Shown: piece after piece, positions 25,998 through 35,800 of the stretch | Layout: each line of letters starts with the position of its first letter | Position numbering within the stretch: position 1 is the first letter of the stretch | Assembly: GCF_031679605.1 (NCBI RefSeq) | Contig: NZ_CP117522.1 | Span: forward strand, 4,464,001-4,528,000 | Length of the DNA stretch: 64,000 nucleotides | Direction of reading: 5' to 3' | From: Streptomyces luomodiensis | Lineage (GTDB): Bacteria > Actinomycetota > Actinomycetes > Streptomycetales > Streptomycetaceae | Made by a program: the position numbers and the translations under genes | Notes under the pieces: model-generated | What the model was told of the DNA's origin: nothing | The model's input: the letters and a program-made list of their open reading frames with translations, nothing else | Database searches by the model: none

Positions 25998-26594
25998 TCA
26001 GTGCCCCAGCGGCCAGGCCGCCACCACCTCGTAGCGCGGCTGCCGCCCGGGGACACCCGGGGCCGGTGGATGGCTGCGCACCAGGCTGAGCTCCCGCACG
26101 GTCCACTCCCGGCCGGCGAAGTCCGCGAGCCGCTCGGCGTACGGCGCGAGGCTGAGGCCGGCGGTGCCGTGGCGTGCGGAGCCGTGGCGTGCGGAGCGGG
26201 CGCGCGCGATGGTCAGATGCGGATGGTACGGGCGGGGCCGGTCCATCGGGATGCCGGCCCGCCGGCCCCCCGCGGCGGCGGAGTCGGCCAGCCCCCGCAG
26301 GGTCTCGCTGTCGCCGTCGACGCCCACCCACACCACGCGGTCGTCGAACCGGCCCCCGCGGGCGAGCCGCAGCTCGTGGGGGCGGTGCCGGTGGGCGGCG
26401 CGGGCCAGCCGGGTGTGCAGCTCGGGCAGCACCTCCTCGGCCACCTCCCCGTAGAAGGCGAGCGTGAAGTGCCAGCCCTCCCGCTCGGTCCAGCGCAACC
26501 CGTCCGCCCCCGGCAGCGCCCGGAGTGCCTCGACTCGCGCGGCCAGCTCGGCGACGACGGGGTCCGGCGGCAACACGGCGGCGAAGAGTCTCAC
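25998..26594 (-). CDS. thpR: RNA 2',3'-cyclic phosphodiesterase (2'-5' RNA ligase family)
   Basis: A 198-residue 2H phosphoesterase. The two HxTx motifs are present: HFTL (in WHFTLAFYG, near residue 42) and HLTI (in YHPHLTIAR, near 127). The family opens 2',3'-cyclic phosphates at RNA ends; ligase activity has been seen in vitro. GTG 26594 is chosen because GAGGGAGAC lies upstream and the protein then starts at the conserved VRLFAAVLPP strand. A small in-frame duplication (SARHG twice) follows the second motif. It lies next to a 1-kb repeat region. Confidence 0.9.
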   Translation of the reverse strand: MRLFAAVLPPDPVVAELAARVEALRALPGADGLRWTEREGWHFTLAFYGEVAEEVLPELHTRLARAAHRHRPHELRLARGGRFDDRVVWVGVDGDSETLRGLADSAAAGGRRAGIPMDRPRPYHPHLTIARARSARHGSARHGTAGLSLAPYAERLADFAGREWTVRELSLVRSHPPAPGVPGRQPRYEVVAAWPLGH

Positions 26595-26639
26595 CCGCCC
26601 AGTCTCCCTCACGGGGTGCCGCCTTCGCGGCACGGACAG

Positions 26640-26790
26640 CGGGGCCGGGGTTGCCGCGGGGGCGGCGTTGCCCGGGTACGGGGTTGCCGCGGGGGGCGGG
26701 GTTGCCCGGGGACGGGGGTGCCCCGGGGGGACGGGGTTGCCCCGGGGGGACGGGGTTGCCCGGGGGCGGGTGCCGGGGGCGGGGCCTCCG
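26640..26790. repeat. G-rich tandem repeat, GGGGTTGCC(C)GGGGGGAC type
   Basis: About eight degenerate 15-20-bp units, for example GACGGGGTTGCCCCGGGG repeated near 26725-26765. The plus strand is very G-rich and could form quadruplex-like structure. No ORF with coding character is present on either strand. Confidence 0.75.
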
Positions 26791-26799
26791 GTGCGGCGC

Positions 26800-26884
26800 C
26801 CTGGACCGCATATTTACGGCGCCGGTGCCCGGGGGCGTGGGGTGGGCCGGAGATTGGCGCCACAAATATGCGACAGCGTCCAGG
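26800..26884. repeat. long imperfect inverted repeat with AT-rich arms
   Basis: The left arm at 26800-26823 includes GCATATTTACGGCGCC. The right arm at 26856-26884 includes GGCGCCACAAATATGC and ends GTCCAGG, mirroring the CCTGGAC that opens the left arm. The stem is about 24 bp with two mismatches and a 5-base bulge, around a 32-base loop. The AT-rich arms are striking between two GC-rich repeat arrays. Confidence 0.75.
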
Positions 26885-26913
26885 ACACCACCCCTCCGAC
26901 CCCGCCCCCTCCC

Positions 26914-27630
26914 GTCTCGTCGGCGGCTACCCCTCCGGTGGCCCCGCAACGCCAGCCCGGCGGCAGGTCCGCCCGGCGGCGCCGGGGACGGGGTGGTGTG
27001 GGACCGACCCCGCCCCTTCCCGCCTCGTCGACACCTCCCCGCCGGTGGCCCCATACGCCTGCCCGGCGGCAGGTCACCGTCTCATCGGCGCCTGCCCGCC
27101 GGTGGCCCCGCACGCCAGCCCGACGGCAAGTCCGCCCGGCGGCGCGGGCACCGGGTGAGGTGGGACCGACCCCGCCCCCTCCCGTCTCGTCGGCGCCTGC
27201 CCGCCCGGTGGCCCCGCACGCCAGCCCGACGGCGCGGGGGCCGCCGCCTCACGGCTCATCGGCGCCTGCCCGCCGGTGGCCCCGGACGCCAGCCCGGCGG
27301 CAGGTCTGCCCGGCGGCGCGGGCACCGGGTGGGCCCGACCCCGCCCCCTCACGGCTCATCGGCGGCTACCCCTCCGGTGGCCCCGCACGCCAGCCCGGCG
27401 GCAAGTCCCCCCGGCGGCGCGGGGCCGCCACCTCACGGCTCATCGACGCCTGCCCGCCGGTGGCCCCGCACGCCAGCCCGGCGGCAGGCCCGTCCGGCGG
27501 CGCGGGCACCAGGTGGGGTGGGCCCGACCCCGCCCCTCACGGCTCGTCGGCGCCTGCACGCCGGTGGCCCCGGACGCCTGCCCGGCGGCAGGTCCGCCCG
27601 GCGGCGCGGGCACCGGGTGGAATAGGACCG
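26914..27630. repeat. eight-unit tandem hairpin array, 70-115 bp period
   Basis: Each unit opens with CTCGTCGGCGCCTGCCCG or a close variant and contains GCCGGTGGCCCC, CGCCAGCCCGGCGGCA and often GCGGGCACCGGGTG. Units begin near 26915, 27023, 27080, 27185, 27254, 27354, 27438 and 27543. Within a unit, CCTGCCCGCCGG pairs with CCCGGCGGCAGG around a loop whose TGG/CCA ends can also pair, so each unit is a hairpin. Units differ by whole-block deletions. The array abuts the end of the MFS gene. Confidence 0.85.
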
Positions 27631-27652
27631 TGGTCCCGGGTGCCTGCCGGGG

Positions 27653-29059
27653 TCAGGCTGTGGTGGCTAGTTGCTTGTGGTCCTCGGGGGTGCGGGGGAC
27701 GAAGGCCACGCGGGGATGGCCGCGGCGGAGGTCCAGCTTCAGCCGCAGTCCGCCGGCCCGGACCAGGACCAGGCCCACCGCGACCGCGGCGGCGGCCGAG
27801 ACCAGACCGCCCGCGGCGAAGCCGATGCGCGCGCCGCAGGTGTCGGTCAGCCAGCCCACCAGCGGGCCGCCGATCGGCGTACCGCCGACGAAGACCATCA
27901 TGAACAGGCTCATCACCCGGCCCCGCATCGCGGGATCGGTCGCGAGCTGGACGCTGGAGTTCGCGGTCACGTTGAACGTCAGGCTGAAGATCCCGATCGG
28001 CACCATGAGCGCCGCGAAGAGCCAGAAGTACGGGGTCGCCGCCGCGACCATCTCCAGCACGCCGAACATCAGCGCGGCCCCGACCAGCAGCCGCCGCCGT
28101 GCCACCACGCGCCGGGCGGCGAGCAGTGCACCGGTCACCGAGCCGATCGCTATCAGGGTGTTGAGCAGGCCATACGTACCCGGGCCCGCGTCGAAGACAT
28201 CGTCGGCGAAGGCGCTCAGCCAGATCGGGAAGTTGAAGCCGAAGGTGCCGATGAAGCCCACTAGCACGATCGGCCAGATGAGATCGGGGTTGCCGGCGAC
28301 ATAGCGCAGCCCCTCCCGCAGCTGCCCCTTGCCGCGCGGCGCCCGCTGGACCTTGTGCAGCTCGCTGGTGCGCATCATCAGCAGCCCGATGAGCGGGGCG
28401 CCGAAGGAGAGTCCGTTGATCAGGAAGGCCCAGCCACTGCCCACGGCGGTGATCAGCACACCGGCGACCGCCGGGCCGATCAGCCGGGCGGACTGGAAGT
28501 TCGCGGAGTTGAGGCTGACCGCGTTCCGCAGATCCTTGGGGCCGACCATTTCGTTGACGAAGACCTGGCGGGTCGGGTTGTCGACGACGGTGACCATGCC
28601 GAGCAGGAACGCGATCAGATAGACGTGCCAGACCTGCACATGGCCGCTGAGGGTGAGGGCGGCGAGGGCGAGCCCGCACAGCCCCAGCGCGGTCTGGGTG
28701 ATCAGCAGCAGCCGGCGCCTGGGACAGCGGTCGGCGATGACCCCGCCGTAGAGGCCGAAGAGCAGCATGGGCAGGAACTGCAGCGCGGTGGTGATACCGA
28801 CCGCGGTGGAGGAGCCGGTGAGGCTGAGGACCAGCCAGTCCTGGGCGATCCGCGACATCCAGGTGCCGGTGTTGGAGATCATGGCACCGGTCGCGAACAG
28901 CCGGTAGTTGCGGACCCTCAGGGAACGGAAGGTGCCGCCCTTGGTACGCCCCCCGGGGTCGTCACCGGTGGCGACGGCGCGGTCGGGGCCGGGTACGGAT
29001 GCGGAATCTGCGGGGTTCTTCGGTGCGGGTGCGGAGTCTGCTCCGGGTCCCGTACTCAA
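27653..29059 (-). CDS. MFS exporter (enterobactin-exporter-like), partner of MarR
   Basis: A 468-residue membrane transporter with 12 predicted helices. A disordered N terminus (1-45) is followed by RNYRLFATGAMISNTGTWMSR, typical of the MFS_3 group, and the cytoplasmic loop motif GGVIADRCPRRR. It probably exports a small toxic compound by proton antiport. TTG 29059 is favoured because AGGAGG lies 9 bases upstream; ATG 29089, right after the MarR stop, is the alternative and would add 10 residues. It is transcribed with marR, so it is likely under MarR control. Confidence 0.88.
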   Translation of the reverse strand: MSTGPGADSAPAPKNPADSASVPGPDRAVATGDDPGGRTKGGTFRSLRVRNYRLFATGAMISNTGTWMSRIAQDWLVLSLTGSSTAVGITTALQFLPMLLFGLYGGVIADRCPRRRLLLITQTALGLCGLALAALTLSGHVQVWHVYLIAFLLGMVTVVDNPTRQVFVNEMVGPKDLRNAVSLNSANFQSARLIGPAVAGVLITAVGSGWAFLINGLSFGAPLIGLLMMRTSELHKVQRAPRGKGQLREGLRYVAGNPDLIWPIVLVGFIGTFGFNFPIWLSAFADDVFDAGPGTYGLLNTLIAIGSVTGALLAARRVVARRRLLVGAALMFGVLEMVAAATPYFWLFAALMVPIGIFSLTFNVTANSSVQLATDPAMRGRVMSLFMMVFVGGTPIGGPLVGWLTDTCGARIGFAAGGLVSAAAAVAVGLVLVRAGGLRLKLDLRRGHPRVAFVPRTPEDHKQLATTA

Positions 29060-29091
29060 GTGCGTTCGCCTCCTGGCTGCCTCAGTCATTG

Positions 29092-29553
29092 CTACATGTG
29101 CGCGAGCTTCTCCAGCACGGGCGCGGCGGCGCGCAGCGCGTCCCACTCGTCCTCGGTCAGCTGCCCGACCAGTTCGGTCAGCCAGGCGTTGCGCTTGCGT
29201 CGGCTCTCTTCGAGCATGGCCTCTACACGCTCGGTCGGCGAGACGACCTTCTGCCGCCGGTCCTCCGGGTGCGGCTCGAGTCCGACCAGTCCCTTGGCTT
29301 CCAGCAGGGCCACGATGCGGGTCATCGAGGGCGGCTGGACGTGCTCCTTACGGGCCAGCTCACCGGGGGTGGCGGAGCCGCACTGGGCCAGGGTGCCCAG
29401 GACCGCCATCTCGGTGGGACTGAGCGATTCGTCCACTCGCTGGTGCTTGAGCCGCCGCGACAGACGCATCACTCCGGACCGCAGGGCGTTCACGGCCTCC
29501 GCGTCGTCGGGGGGCGCCTCCGCCTTGTGCTGGGGGCGGGACAGATCCGGCAT
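29092..29553 (-). CDS. MarR-family repressor
   Basis: A 153-residue winged-helix dimeric regulator. The DNA-binding core runs from about residue 45 to 110 (SPTEMAVLGTLAQ, TRIVALLEAKGLVGLEPHPEDRRQ with the wing arginines). It probably represses its own operon with the MFS gene downstream and is released by a phenolic or drug-like ligand. The start at 29553 lies 7 bases after a TATGCT -10 element and lacks a ribosome site, so leaderless translation is likely. An upstream in-frame ATG at 29565 would fall within the promoter. Confidence 0.9.
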   Translation of the reverse strand: MPDLSRPQHKAEAPPDDAEAVNALRSGVMRLSRRLKHQRVDESLSPTEMAVLGTLAQCGSATPGELARKEHVQPPSMTRIVALLEAKGLVGLEPHPEDRRQKVVSPTERVEAMLEESRRKRNAWLTELVGQLTEDEWDALRAAAPVLEKLAHM

Positions 29554-29560
29554 GGTCTTT

Positions 29561-29590
29561 AGCATAACTCATTACCTCGCCTAATGAAAC
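29561..29590 (-). promoter_or_regulatory. marR promoter with palindrome in the spacer
   Basis: Read on the minus strand, TATGCT (29566-29561) is the -10. CATTA-N7-TAATG (29570-29586) lies in the spacer, between the -10 and a weak -35 (TTTCAT). A repressor bound there would block RNA polymerase, the classic layout for MarR autoregulation. Confidence 0.6.
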
Positions 29591-29687
29591 CCTGGTGACA
29601 TCCCTATTTCTATTTCACCCGAACGAGTGAGTTGACTTCGGGGAGTAACGTTCGGGTGCGCCACGTCACAGGGCCGCGCAACGCGCG

Positions 29688-29722
29688 TGAGCGCCCCGGA
29701 CCTGAGGTGTCCGGGGCGCTCA
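29688..29722. terminator. terminator hairpin downstream of the NCS2 permease
   Basis: TGAGCGCCCCGGAC (29688-29701) and its exact complement (29709-29722) with a 7-base loop, a 14-bp stem. It lies 28 bases beyond the permease stop. Confidence 0.85.
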
Positions 29723-29749
29723 CGGGGGGGTGGGGGACGGCCGGGCGGC

Positions 29750-31216
29750 TCAGGAGACGCCGAGCGCCTGCTCGATCGGGTTGAGCAGGAAGTACACCAG
29801 GAAGCACAGCCCCACCACGCCCAGCAGCCACGGGATCTCCCGGGCCCGCCGGGTGGCGATGCGCAGCAGCAGGAACGCGAGCACGCCCACGCCGATCCCG
29901 TTGGTGATGCTGTACGTGAACGGCATCGAGATCATGGTCAGGAAGGCCGGGATCGCGATCGTGGAGTCGCTCCAGTCGATCTCCTTGACGTTCGCCGCCA
30001 TGATCAGGAAGCCGACGACGACCAGCGCGGGGGTCGCGGCCTGCGAGGGCACCACCTTGGCGAGCGGGGTGCAGACCAGCGAGAGCAGGAAGAGGCCGCC
30101 GGTCACCACGTTCGCCAGTCCGGTGCGCGCCCCCTCCCCGACACCCGCCGTGGATTCGACGAAGCAGGTGTTGGCCGAGGCCGAGCCGAAGCCGCCGCCC
30201 GCGACCGCGACACCGTCCATCATCAGGATCCGGCCCATGCCCGGCAGCTGCCCGCGTTCGTTGGTCAGCCCGGCCTCCTCGCCGACGCCGATGATCGTGC
30301 CCATCGCGTCGAAGAAGCCGGACAGCAGCACGGTGAAGACGAAGAGACAGCCGGTGAGCAGGCCGACCTCACGGAAGCCGCCCCAGAGGTCGACTTGGCC
30401 GATGAGGCCGAAGTCCGGGGTGTCGACCACCTTCTCCGGCACCTTGGGGACGGTCAGCCCCCACTGGGCGTCCGGGATGTGCGCCAGGGAGTTGATCACG
30501 ATCGCGACCACGGTCATGACCACGATGCCGATCAGGATCGCACCGCGCGTCTTGCGGACGATCAGGATGAACGTGAGCGCGAGGCCGAGCACGAACACCA
30601 GCACCGGCCAGCCCTGCAGCCGCCCGGCCACCCCCAGGCCCAGGGGGACGGTGGTGTGCGCGGAGTCGGGGTTACGGCTGATGAAGCCGGAGTCGACCAG
30701 GCCGATCAGGGCGATGAAGAGCCCGATACCGATCGCGATCGCCCGCCGCAGCCCGCCCGGGATCGCGTCCATCACCCGCTGCCGCAGGCCCGAGGCGACG
30801 AGGATCATCAGCACCAGACCCGCGAGCACCACCATGCCCATCGCGTCCGGCCAGCTCATCTTGGGCGCGAGTTGCAGCGAGACCACGGCGTTGATGCCCA
30901 GGCCCGCGGCGAGCGCGATGGGGACATTGCCGATGATCCCCATGAGCAGCGTGGTCAGGCCCGCCATCAGGGCGGTCGCGGTGACCAGCTGGCCGTTGTT
31001 GAGCTGATCCCCGAACTTGTCCGTACCGGCCCCGAGGATGATCGGGTTCAGCACGATGATGTAGGCCATCGCGAAGAACGTGGCCAGCCCGCCACGGATC
31101 TCCCGGGAGACCGAGGAGCCGCGCTGGCTGATCTTGAAGAACTTGTCGATGCCGTTGGCAGGGGGAGCCGGAGTCTGCTTGCTCGCGTCGACCGGCGCGC
31201 TGGCCGAGGGGGACAT
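29750..31216 (-). CDS. NCS2-family purine permease (hypoxanthine/guanine or adenine type)
   Basis: A 488-residue proton-coupled nucleobase transporter with about 13 membrane helices. AzgA-subfamily features are visible: FFKISQRGSSVSREIRGGLA near the N terminus, the FFAMAYIIVLNP segment, and the substrate-site helix with FFDAMGTIIGVGEEAGL. The signature GFGSASANTCFVESTAGVGE follows. It imports adenine, guanine or hypoxanthine; the choice cannot be made from sequence. GAGGTTCTTC precedes ATG 31216. It is monocistronic and ends at a strong hairpin. A short AT-rich stretch at 31295-31312 marks its promoter region. Confidence 0.93.
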   Translation of the reverse strand: MSPSASAPVDASKQTPAPPANGIDKFFKISQRGSSVSREIRGGLATFFAMAYIIVLNPIILGAGTDKFGDQLNNGQLVTATALMAGLTTLLMGIIGNVPIALAAGLGINAVVSLQLAPKMSWPDAMGMVVLAGLVLMILVASGLRQRVMDAIPGGLRRAIAIGIGLFIALIGLVDSGFISRNPDSAHTTVPLGLGVAGRLQGWPVLVFVLGLALTFILIVRKTRGAILIGIVVMTVVAIVINSLAHIPDAQWGLTVPKVPEKVVDTPDFGLIGQVDLWGGFREVGLLTGCLFVFTVLLSGFFDAMGTIIGVGEEAGLTNERGQLPGMGRILMMDGVAVAGGGFGSASANTCFVESTAGVGEGARTGLANVVTGGLFLLSLVCTPLAKVVPSQAATPALVVVGFLIMAANVKEIDWSDSTIAIPAFLTMISMPFTYSITNGIGVGVLAFLLLRIATRRAREIPWLLGVVGLCFLVYFLLNPIEQALGVS

Positions 31217-31372
31217 GAAGAACCTCAGTGGTGGTGAACGTCAGCGGCGGGCCTCTTGGAGGATCGAACGAGACATTCCACCCAGACCCGGAAGTATTCA
31301 GTATGAAACTATAAACGGCCGACCGCCAAACCCATCCGGTACGGTCCCGGACGGACCCGCCACCGGCCCCCT

Positions 31373-31378
31373 TAAGCT
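31373..31378 (+). promoter_or_regulatory. -10 element of the DUF2530 gene
   Basis: TAAGCT ends 6 bases before ATG 31385, consistent with a leaderless message. The -35 is weak. Confidence 0.5.
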
Positions 31379-31384
31379 GTGGCC

Positions 31385-31645
31385 ATGACGAAGTGGACCC
31401 CCAGGCACGAGGCGCCGGAGCCCCTTGAGGGCAATGTCGTGGCCACGATCACCGGCGGCACGATCGTGTGGTTCGTCCTCTTCCTCGTCCAGCTCCCCTT
31501 CTACCGCTGGTACGACGAGCACGGACACCTGTGGTGGCTGTGGACCTGCCTGGCCGGCGGCGGCCTCGGTCTGATCGGCGTCTGGTACGTGCGCGCCCGG
31601 GACGCGGCGATCCGCGGCTCGCGGAACGGGAACGAGAGCGGCTGA
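31385..31645 (+). CDS. DUF2530 membrane protein
   Basis: An 86-residue protein with two predicted membrane helices (about 24-42 and 52-70) joined by a short loop containing FYRWYDEHGHLWWLW, and a basic tail. The pattern fits DUF2530, a small actinobacterial membrane family without known function. ATG 31385 is preferred over GTG 31379, because the latter would begin directly after the -10. It is divergent from the purine permease; the family is often found beside NCS2 permease genes, so it may assist that transporter. Confidence 0.85.
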   Translation: MTKWTPRHEAPEPLEGNVVATITGGTIVWFVLFLVQLPFYRWYDEHGHLWWLWTCLAGGGLGLIGVWYVRARDAAIRGSRNGNESG

Positions 31646-31688
31646 CGCGACCGCCGTACGCGCGCACCGGATTGCCCATCGACGGCGC

Positions 31689-31728
31689 GGCGCCGGACCG
31701 TCGCCGTTCCCGGTGACGATCCGGCGCC
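31689..31728 (+). terminator. terminator hairpin after the DUF2530 gene
   Basis: GGCGCCGGACCGTCGC (31689-31704) pairs with GTGACGATCCGGCGCC (31713-31728) with two mismatches. A second hairpin, GCGGGCGCGC / GCGCGCCCGC (31741-31750 and 31761-31770), follows closely. The rest of the 31646-31962 gap shows no gene. Confidence 0.75.
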
Positions 31729-31962
31729 CCGGCCTGGTGTGCGGGCGCGCTCCCCTCCCGGCGCGCCCGCTCACCCGTCTGCGGTGCGCGCGGAGGACGC
31801 ACAGAAGATGAGGGCCCCGCCGCGGGGACGCGCGGGCGGAGCCGGATGGGACAACTGTACGATCTTCACGGCTCGTTCACAATGTTGCGGAACCCTCACG
31901 GCGCGCACTTTGTTCGGGAACTACCGCCTTATAGGCGTCAACTCACCAGTAATGTGAGGGAT

Positions 31963-32781
31963 ATGACCGGTAACCGCTTTCGTGCCGATGAAATCGACAC
32001 CAGCAAGCCGCACTCGGCCCGCATGTACGACTACTTCCTGGGCGGCAAGACCCACTACGCGGTCGACACCCAGGCGGCCGAACAGGTCGAGGCCGTCTGG
32101 CCCGACGTCAAGCCGTGGACCCGCGCCAACCGGTCATTCATGCACCGCGCGACCCGCTGGCTCGCGGCCGAGGCGGGCATACGGCAGTTCCTGGACATCG
32201 GCACCGGCATCCCCACCGAGCCCAATCTCCACCAGGTGGCCCAGAAGGTCGCCCCGTCGTCCCGGGTCGTCTACGCGGACAACGACCCCATCGTGCTGGC
32301 CTACGCCCAGGCCCTGTTGCTCTCCACGCCCGAGGGCCGCACCGCGTACATCCACGCGGACGTCACCGAGCCCCAGACGATCCTGACCGCCGAAGAGCTG
32401 ACCGACACCCTCGACCTGTCCCGGCCGATCGCCCTGTCGCTCAATGCGATCATGCACTTCATCGCGGATGAGCGGAAGCCGTACGACATCGTCGGACAAC
32501 TGGTCGAGGCCCTGGCACCGGGCAGTTATCTGGTGCTCTCGCACGGAGCGCTCGACCCCCGCCCCGGAGTCTCGGACGCGGTGACCAACCTCTACCGCGG
32601 CAGCGGCATCCATGTGCAGGGGCGCGACCAGGAGGAGATCCTCGCGTTCTTCGACGGGCTGGAGCTGGTCGATCCGGGCGTGGTGATGCCGCACCGCTGG
32701 AAGCCCGAGACCGAGCAGGCCAGGGCCGACGCGGAGGCCCTGGACCTGTGGATCTTCGCGGGTGTGGCCCGCAAGCCCTGA
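31963..32781 (+). CDS. SAM-dependent methyltransferase, DUF574 family
   Basis: A 272-residue Rossmann-fold protein of the PF04672 family, which is expanded in Streptomyces. The signature DTSKPHSARMYDYFLGGKTHY (split here: DTSKPHSARMYDYF then LGGKTHY) and the SAM loop FLDIGTGIPTEPN are visible, followed by VYADNDPIVLAYA for ribose binding. Methyl acceptor unknown; several members have been linked to development and antibiotic regulation. ATG 31963 has GAGGG only a few bases upstream, and no other start fits. It is convergent with the sacsin-like gene with a 22-bp gap. Confidence 0.88.
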   Translation: MTGNRFRADEIDTSKPHSARMYDYFLGGKTHYAVDTQAAEQVEAVWPDVKPWTRANRSFMHRATRWLAAEAGIRQFLDIGTGIPTEPNLHQVAQKVAPSSRVVYADNDPIVLAYAQALLLSTPEGRTAYIHADVTEPQTILTAEELTDTLDLSRPIALSLNAIMHFIADERKPYDIVGQLVEALAPGSYLVLSHGALDPRPGVSDAVTNLYRGSGIHVQGRDQEEILAFFDGLELVDPGVVMPHRWKPETEQARADAEALDLWIFAGVARKP

Positions 32782-32803
32782 CCCGGCAGCGCCCGTGCGT
32801 CCG

Positions 32804-35800
32804 TCAGTCGAACCAGCGGGCCCGCGCCAGCTCCTCCGTACGGGTCAGATCCTCCAGCAGCGCCGCCACCTCGAACCGGCGCGACCAGTGACCGGACGCC
32901 CAGGCCAGACCGGCCGCGACACCCTCGACCGTCGAGGCGTGCAGAGTGCCGTCCACATACCGCCAGTCCAGCTCGACCTCGCCGCCCCCCTCGGCCTCGA
33001 TCAGCAGCTCCTCGTGCTCGACGTACGACAGCGGGGCGCCCGGGAGGAGTTCGCGGACCGCTTCCGGCACCTCGTGCGGATCGCCCGGTGAGGTGACCCG
33101 CGCCGGATACGTCTCGCTCAGCCGCCGCACCTGGAACAGCTCCGCCAACTCCGCCGCCCGCGTGGGGCGTACGGGCAGCAGCGCACGGCCGTCCGCCTCG
33201 GCCAGCGGCATCAGGTCGGGGGCGTCCGCGACCAGCGCCTCGCCCGCGTCGACCACCACCGGCTCGCCGCTCACCACGGCCCGCACCTCGTCGGGCAGGG
33301 TGACCTGCTCGGGGTCCAGCTCGGCCAACTGGCTGTAGAGGGCGTGCAGCTGGGCGGGGGTCACCTCGCGGTCCGGGTCGGCGAGGCGGGCCAGCAGCTC
33401 GGCGGCACCGCCCGGTTCGTCCAGCAGCGCCGCGACGGAGGTCCGCACCCCCAGCGCGCGCAGCACCTGCTCGTCCTCGAACCCGGCCGCGTCCACCGAC
33501 TCGTACAGCCCGGTCAGCAGCGGATCGCCGCCGGCCGCGCGCAGCCCGGCGGGGCGGCGGCCGTCCAGCACCGGATGGCCACGCAGCCACCACGCGGTGT
33601 ACGAGCGCACCGTCTCGGTCGTGCCGTCCGGCAGCAGCACCCGCACCGGCGCGGTCAGCGCGTCGCGCAGCGGCGGCTGGGCGAGCATGGCGAGCGCCGT
33701 CGGCCAGGCGTCGTCGTCGACGAGGTCCAGGTCCCGTACGGCGACGATCTCGGTGGCCACCGGCGGCACCGGCGTCTCCGGCAGCCGGTCCAGCGCGTCC
33801 TCGCACCACACGTCGACGGCGTCCAGCACACCGACGTCGTCCGGTTCGGCGAAGTCGCCCTCGCGCGGTTCCAGTTCATCCGGGTCCAGCACCACATCGG
33901 TGGCCCTGACCAGGGTGAAGCCCGCCAGCACACCGACGGCGGCCAGCGGCTGCTCGCCCCAGCGCTCGGCCAGCTCGGCGTCGCACGCGGCCAGTTCGCC
34001 CTCCCGCATCACCTGCTCGAAGGCGCTGCCGGGGAAGACCAGTTCACCGGCCGGGGCCAGTTCCCCGTCCTCGTCCGGCAGTGCGAGCGCGGCCAGCCAC
34101 GGCTCGTCACCGGGGGTCAGCCGGGCCTGCTGGACCAGGCCGAGAACGGTGTCGGCCAGCGTGTCGGCGTCCAGCGCCGCGCCCAGCGCCGCGCCGTCCT
34201 CCGCGAACGGGTCGTACTCGTCCTCCGCCTCCAGCGAATGCGCGACGGCGGCCCGCACCTGCGGGGTGGTCAGCACGGCGCGGGGGGTGGCCGGGGTCGC
34301 GCCGAGCTTCTCCAGGAGCGGATGGGCGGCGTCCGGATGTGCGACTTTCAGGCCGAGACGGGCGAGGGTGCGATGCGTATCGCCGACCGTGCCGGCCCCC
34401 GCCGCCCCGGTCCCGGTCTCCCCGGTCTCGATCCCCGCGGTCACGGCGGTTTCGGTGACACCGGTAGTGCCCAGGTCCCCGTCGGCCTCGCCGGGCAGCG
34501 GCAGCAGCACCTGCCGCGGCCCGATCGTCGTCCGGCCGTCCGCCAGCGGCACCGGCAGCCCGCTGAGCCGGTCCGGGTCGATCCCGCCCAGCGAGTCGTA
34601 CAGCCGCCGCCACCAGGCCGGGGTGCGCTCCACGCCCGCGAGCCGGTCGATCAGCTCCCCCAGCGGCACCCGGGCCACGCCCAGCACCCGCAGCTCCGCC
34701 CGGCGCTCAAGACCCGCGGGCAGCAGCGTCGGGAACAGCTCGGCCAGCACCTCCACCGTCTCCGCGCCCGCGCCCTCGACGATCTCGGCGTCCCGGGGGC
34801 GCAGCGCGTACGGCTCGCCCTCGAAGCCGCCGCGGGCCAGCACGTCGTCGTCCCAGTCGACGGCGGCGGGAGCCGACGGGGCGGCGGCCGCGGGCGGCTC
34901 CCCCGCCGCCGGGCCGCCCTGGGCGGCGTCCGGGCCCAGCGCGTCCGGCGACCCGAGCCAGCCCACGACGCCCTCGGGGCCCGCGCCCGCCGCCGGCGCG
35001 GCGGCGCTGGGCAGGAAGGGCACCCTCGGCAGCCGCTCCAGCACCCGCCCGCGCAGCTCCCCGTCCAGCTCGCCCCGGCCCAGCTGGCCCGGGACCAGGC
35101 CGATCGTGCCGACCGACACCGGATGCCAGTCGCGCAGCAGCGTCGCGTACGCCTCGGCCGCGCGCTCCACCAGGAAGTCCGTGAGCGGCCCGGGGGCGGT
35201 GTGCCGGCGGGTGGGCTCCAGCGGGAAGGACCCGATCAGCAGCGCGGGCATGCCCAGCGGCTCATCGGTCGGCGTCGGGGCGTGGACCACCGGGGCGGTC
35301 GTGGGCCGCACCGGCGCGCCCTCCTCGTCCACCGGAACCGCCCAGGTCACCGACCACACCGGGCGCAGCCGCTCCTCCACCGGGCGGTCGGCGAGCAGCT
35401 CGGGGTCCAGCCGCCCACCGGCGCTCTCGGTGCGCCAGCGCATCGCACCGCCCGTACCCGCCGTACCGCCCGTACCGCTCCGGCCGCTGTCCTCGACGAC
35501 GGTGTACGGGCCCTCCTGGCGGCGGCGCAGCGTCCGGGTGCCCTCGGCGGTCTCGACCACGACCTCGGCCAGGCCGGGCAGGGTGAGCAGCAGCGCGTCG
35601 TCGATCCCGGCCAGCAGCCGCTCCGCCACGTCCAGGGCGGCGCCGTCGCGCAGCGGCAGCACCACGACCGTGTCATAGCCGTCCGGCGCGGTCCCCTCGG
35701 CGGGCAGCGGCAGCCGCAGCAGCGGTACGTGGCCGTCGCGGCGGCGCAGCTCGTCGGCGAGGCCGGGGCTGGTCTCGGCGGTCCGCCGGGTCAGCTCCCG

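Noticed and set aside
26640..27650. Several Pro/Arg-rich open frames through the repeat region
   Set aside because: They exist in many frames on both strands because of base composition and repeats; none has a ribosome site or domain.
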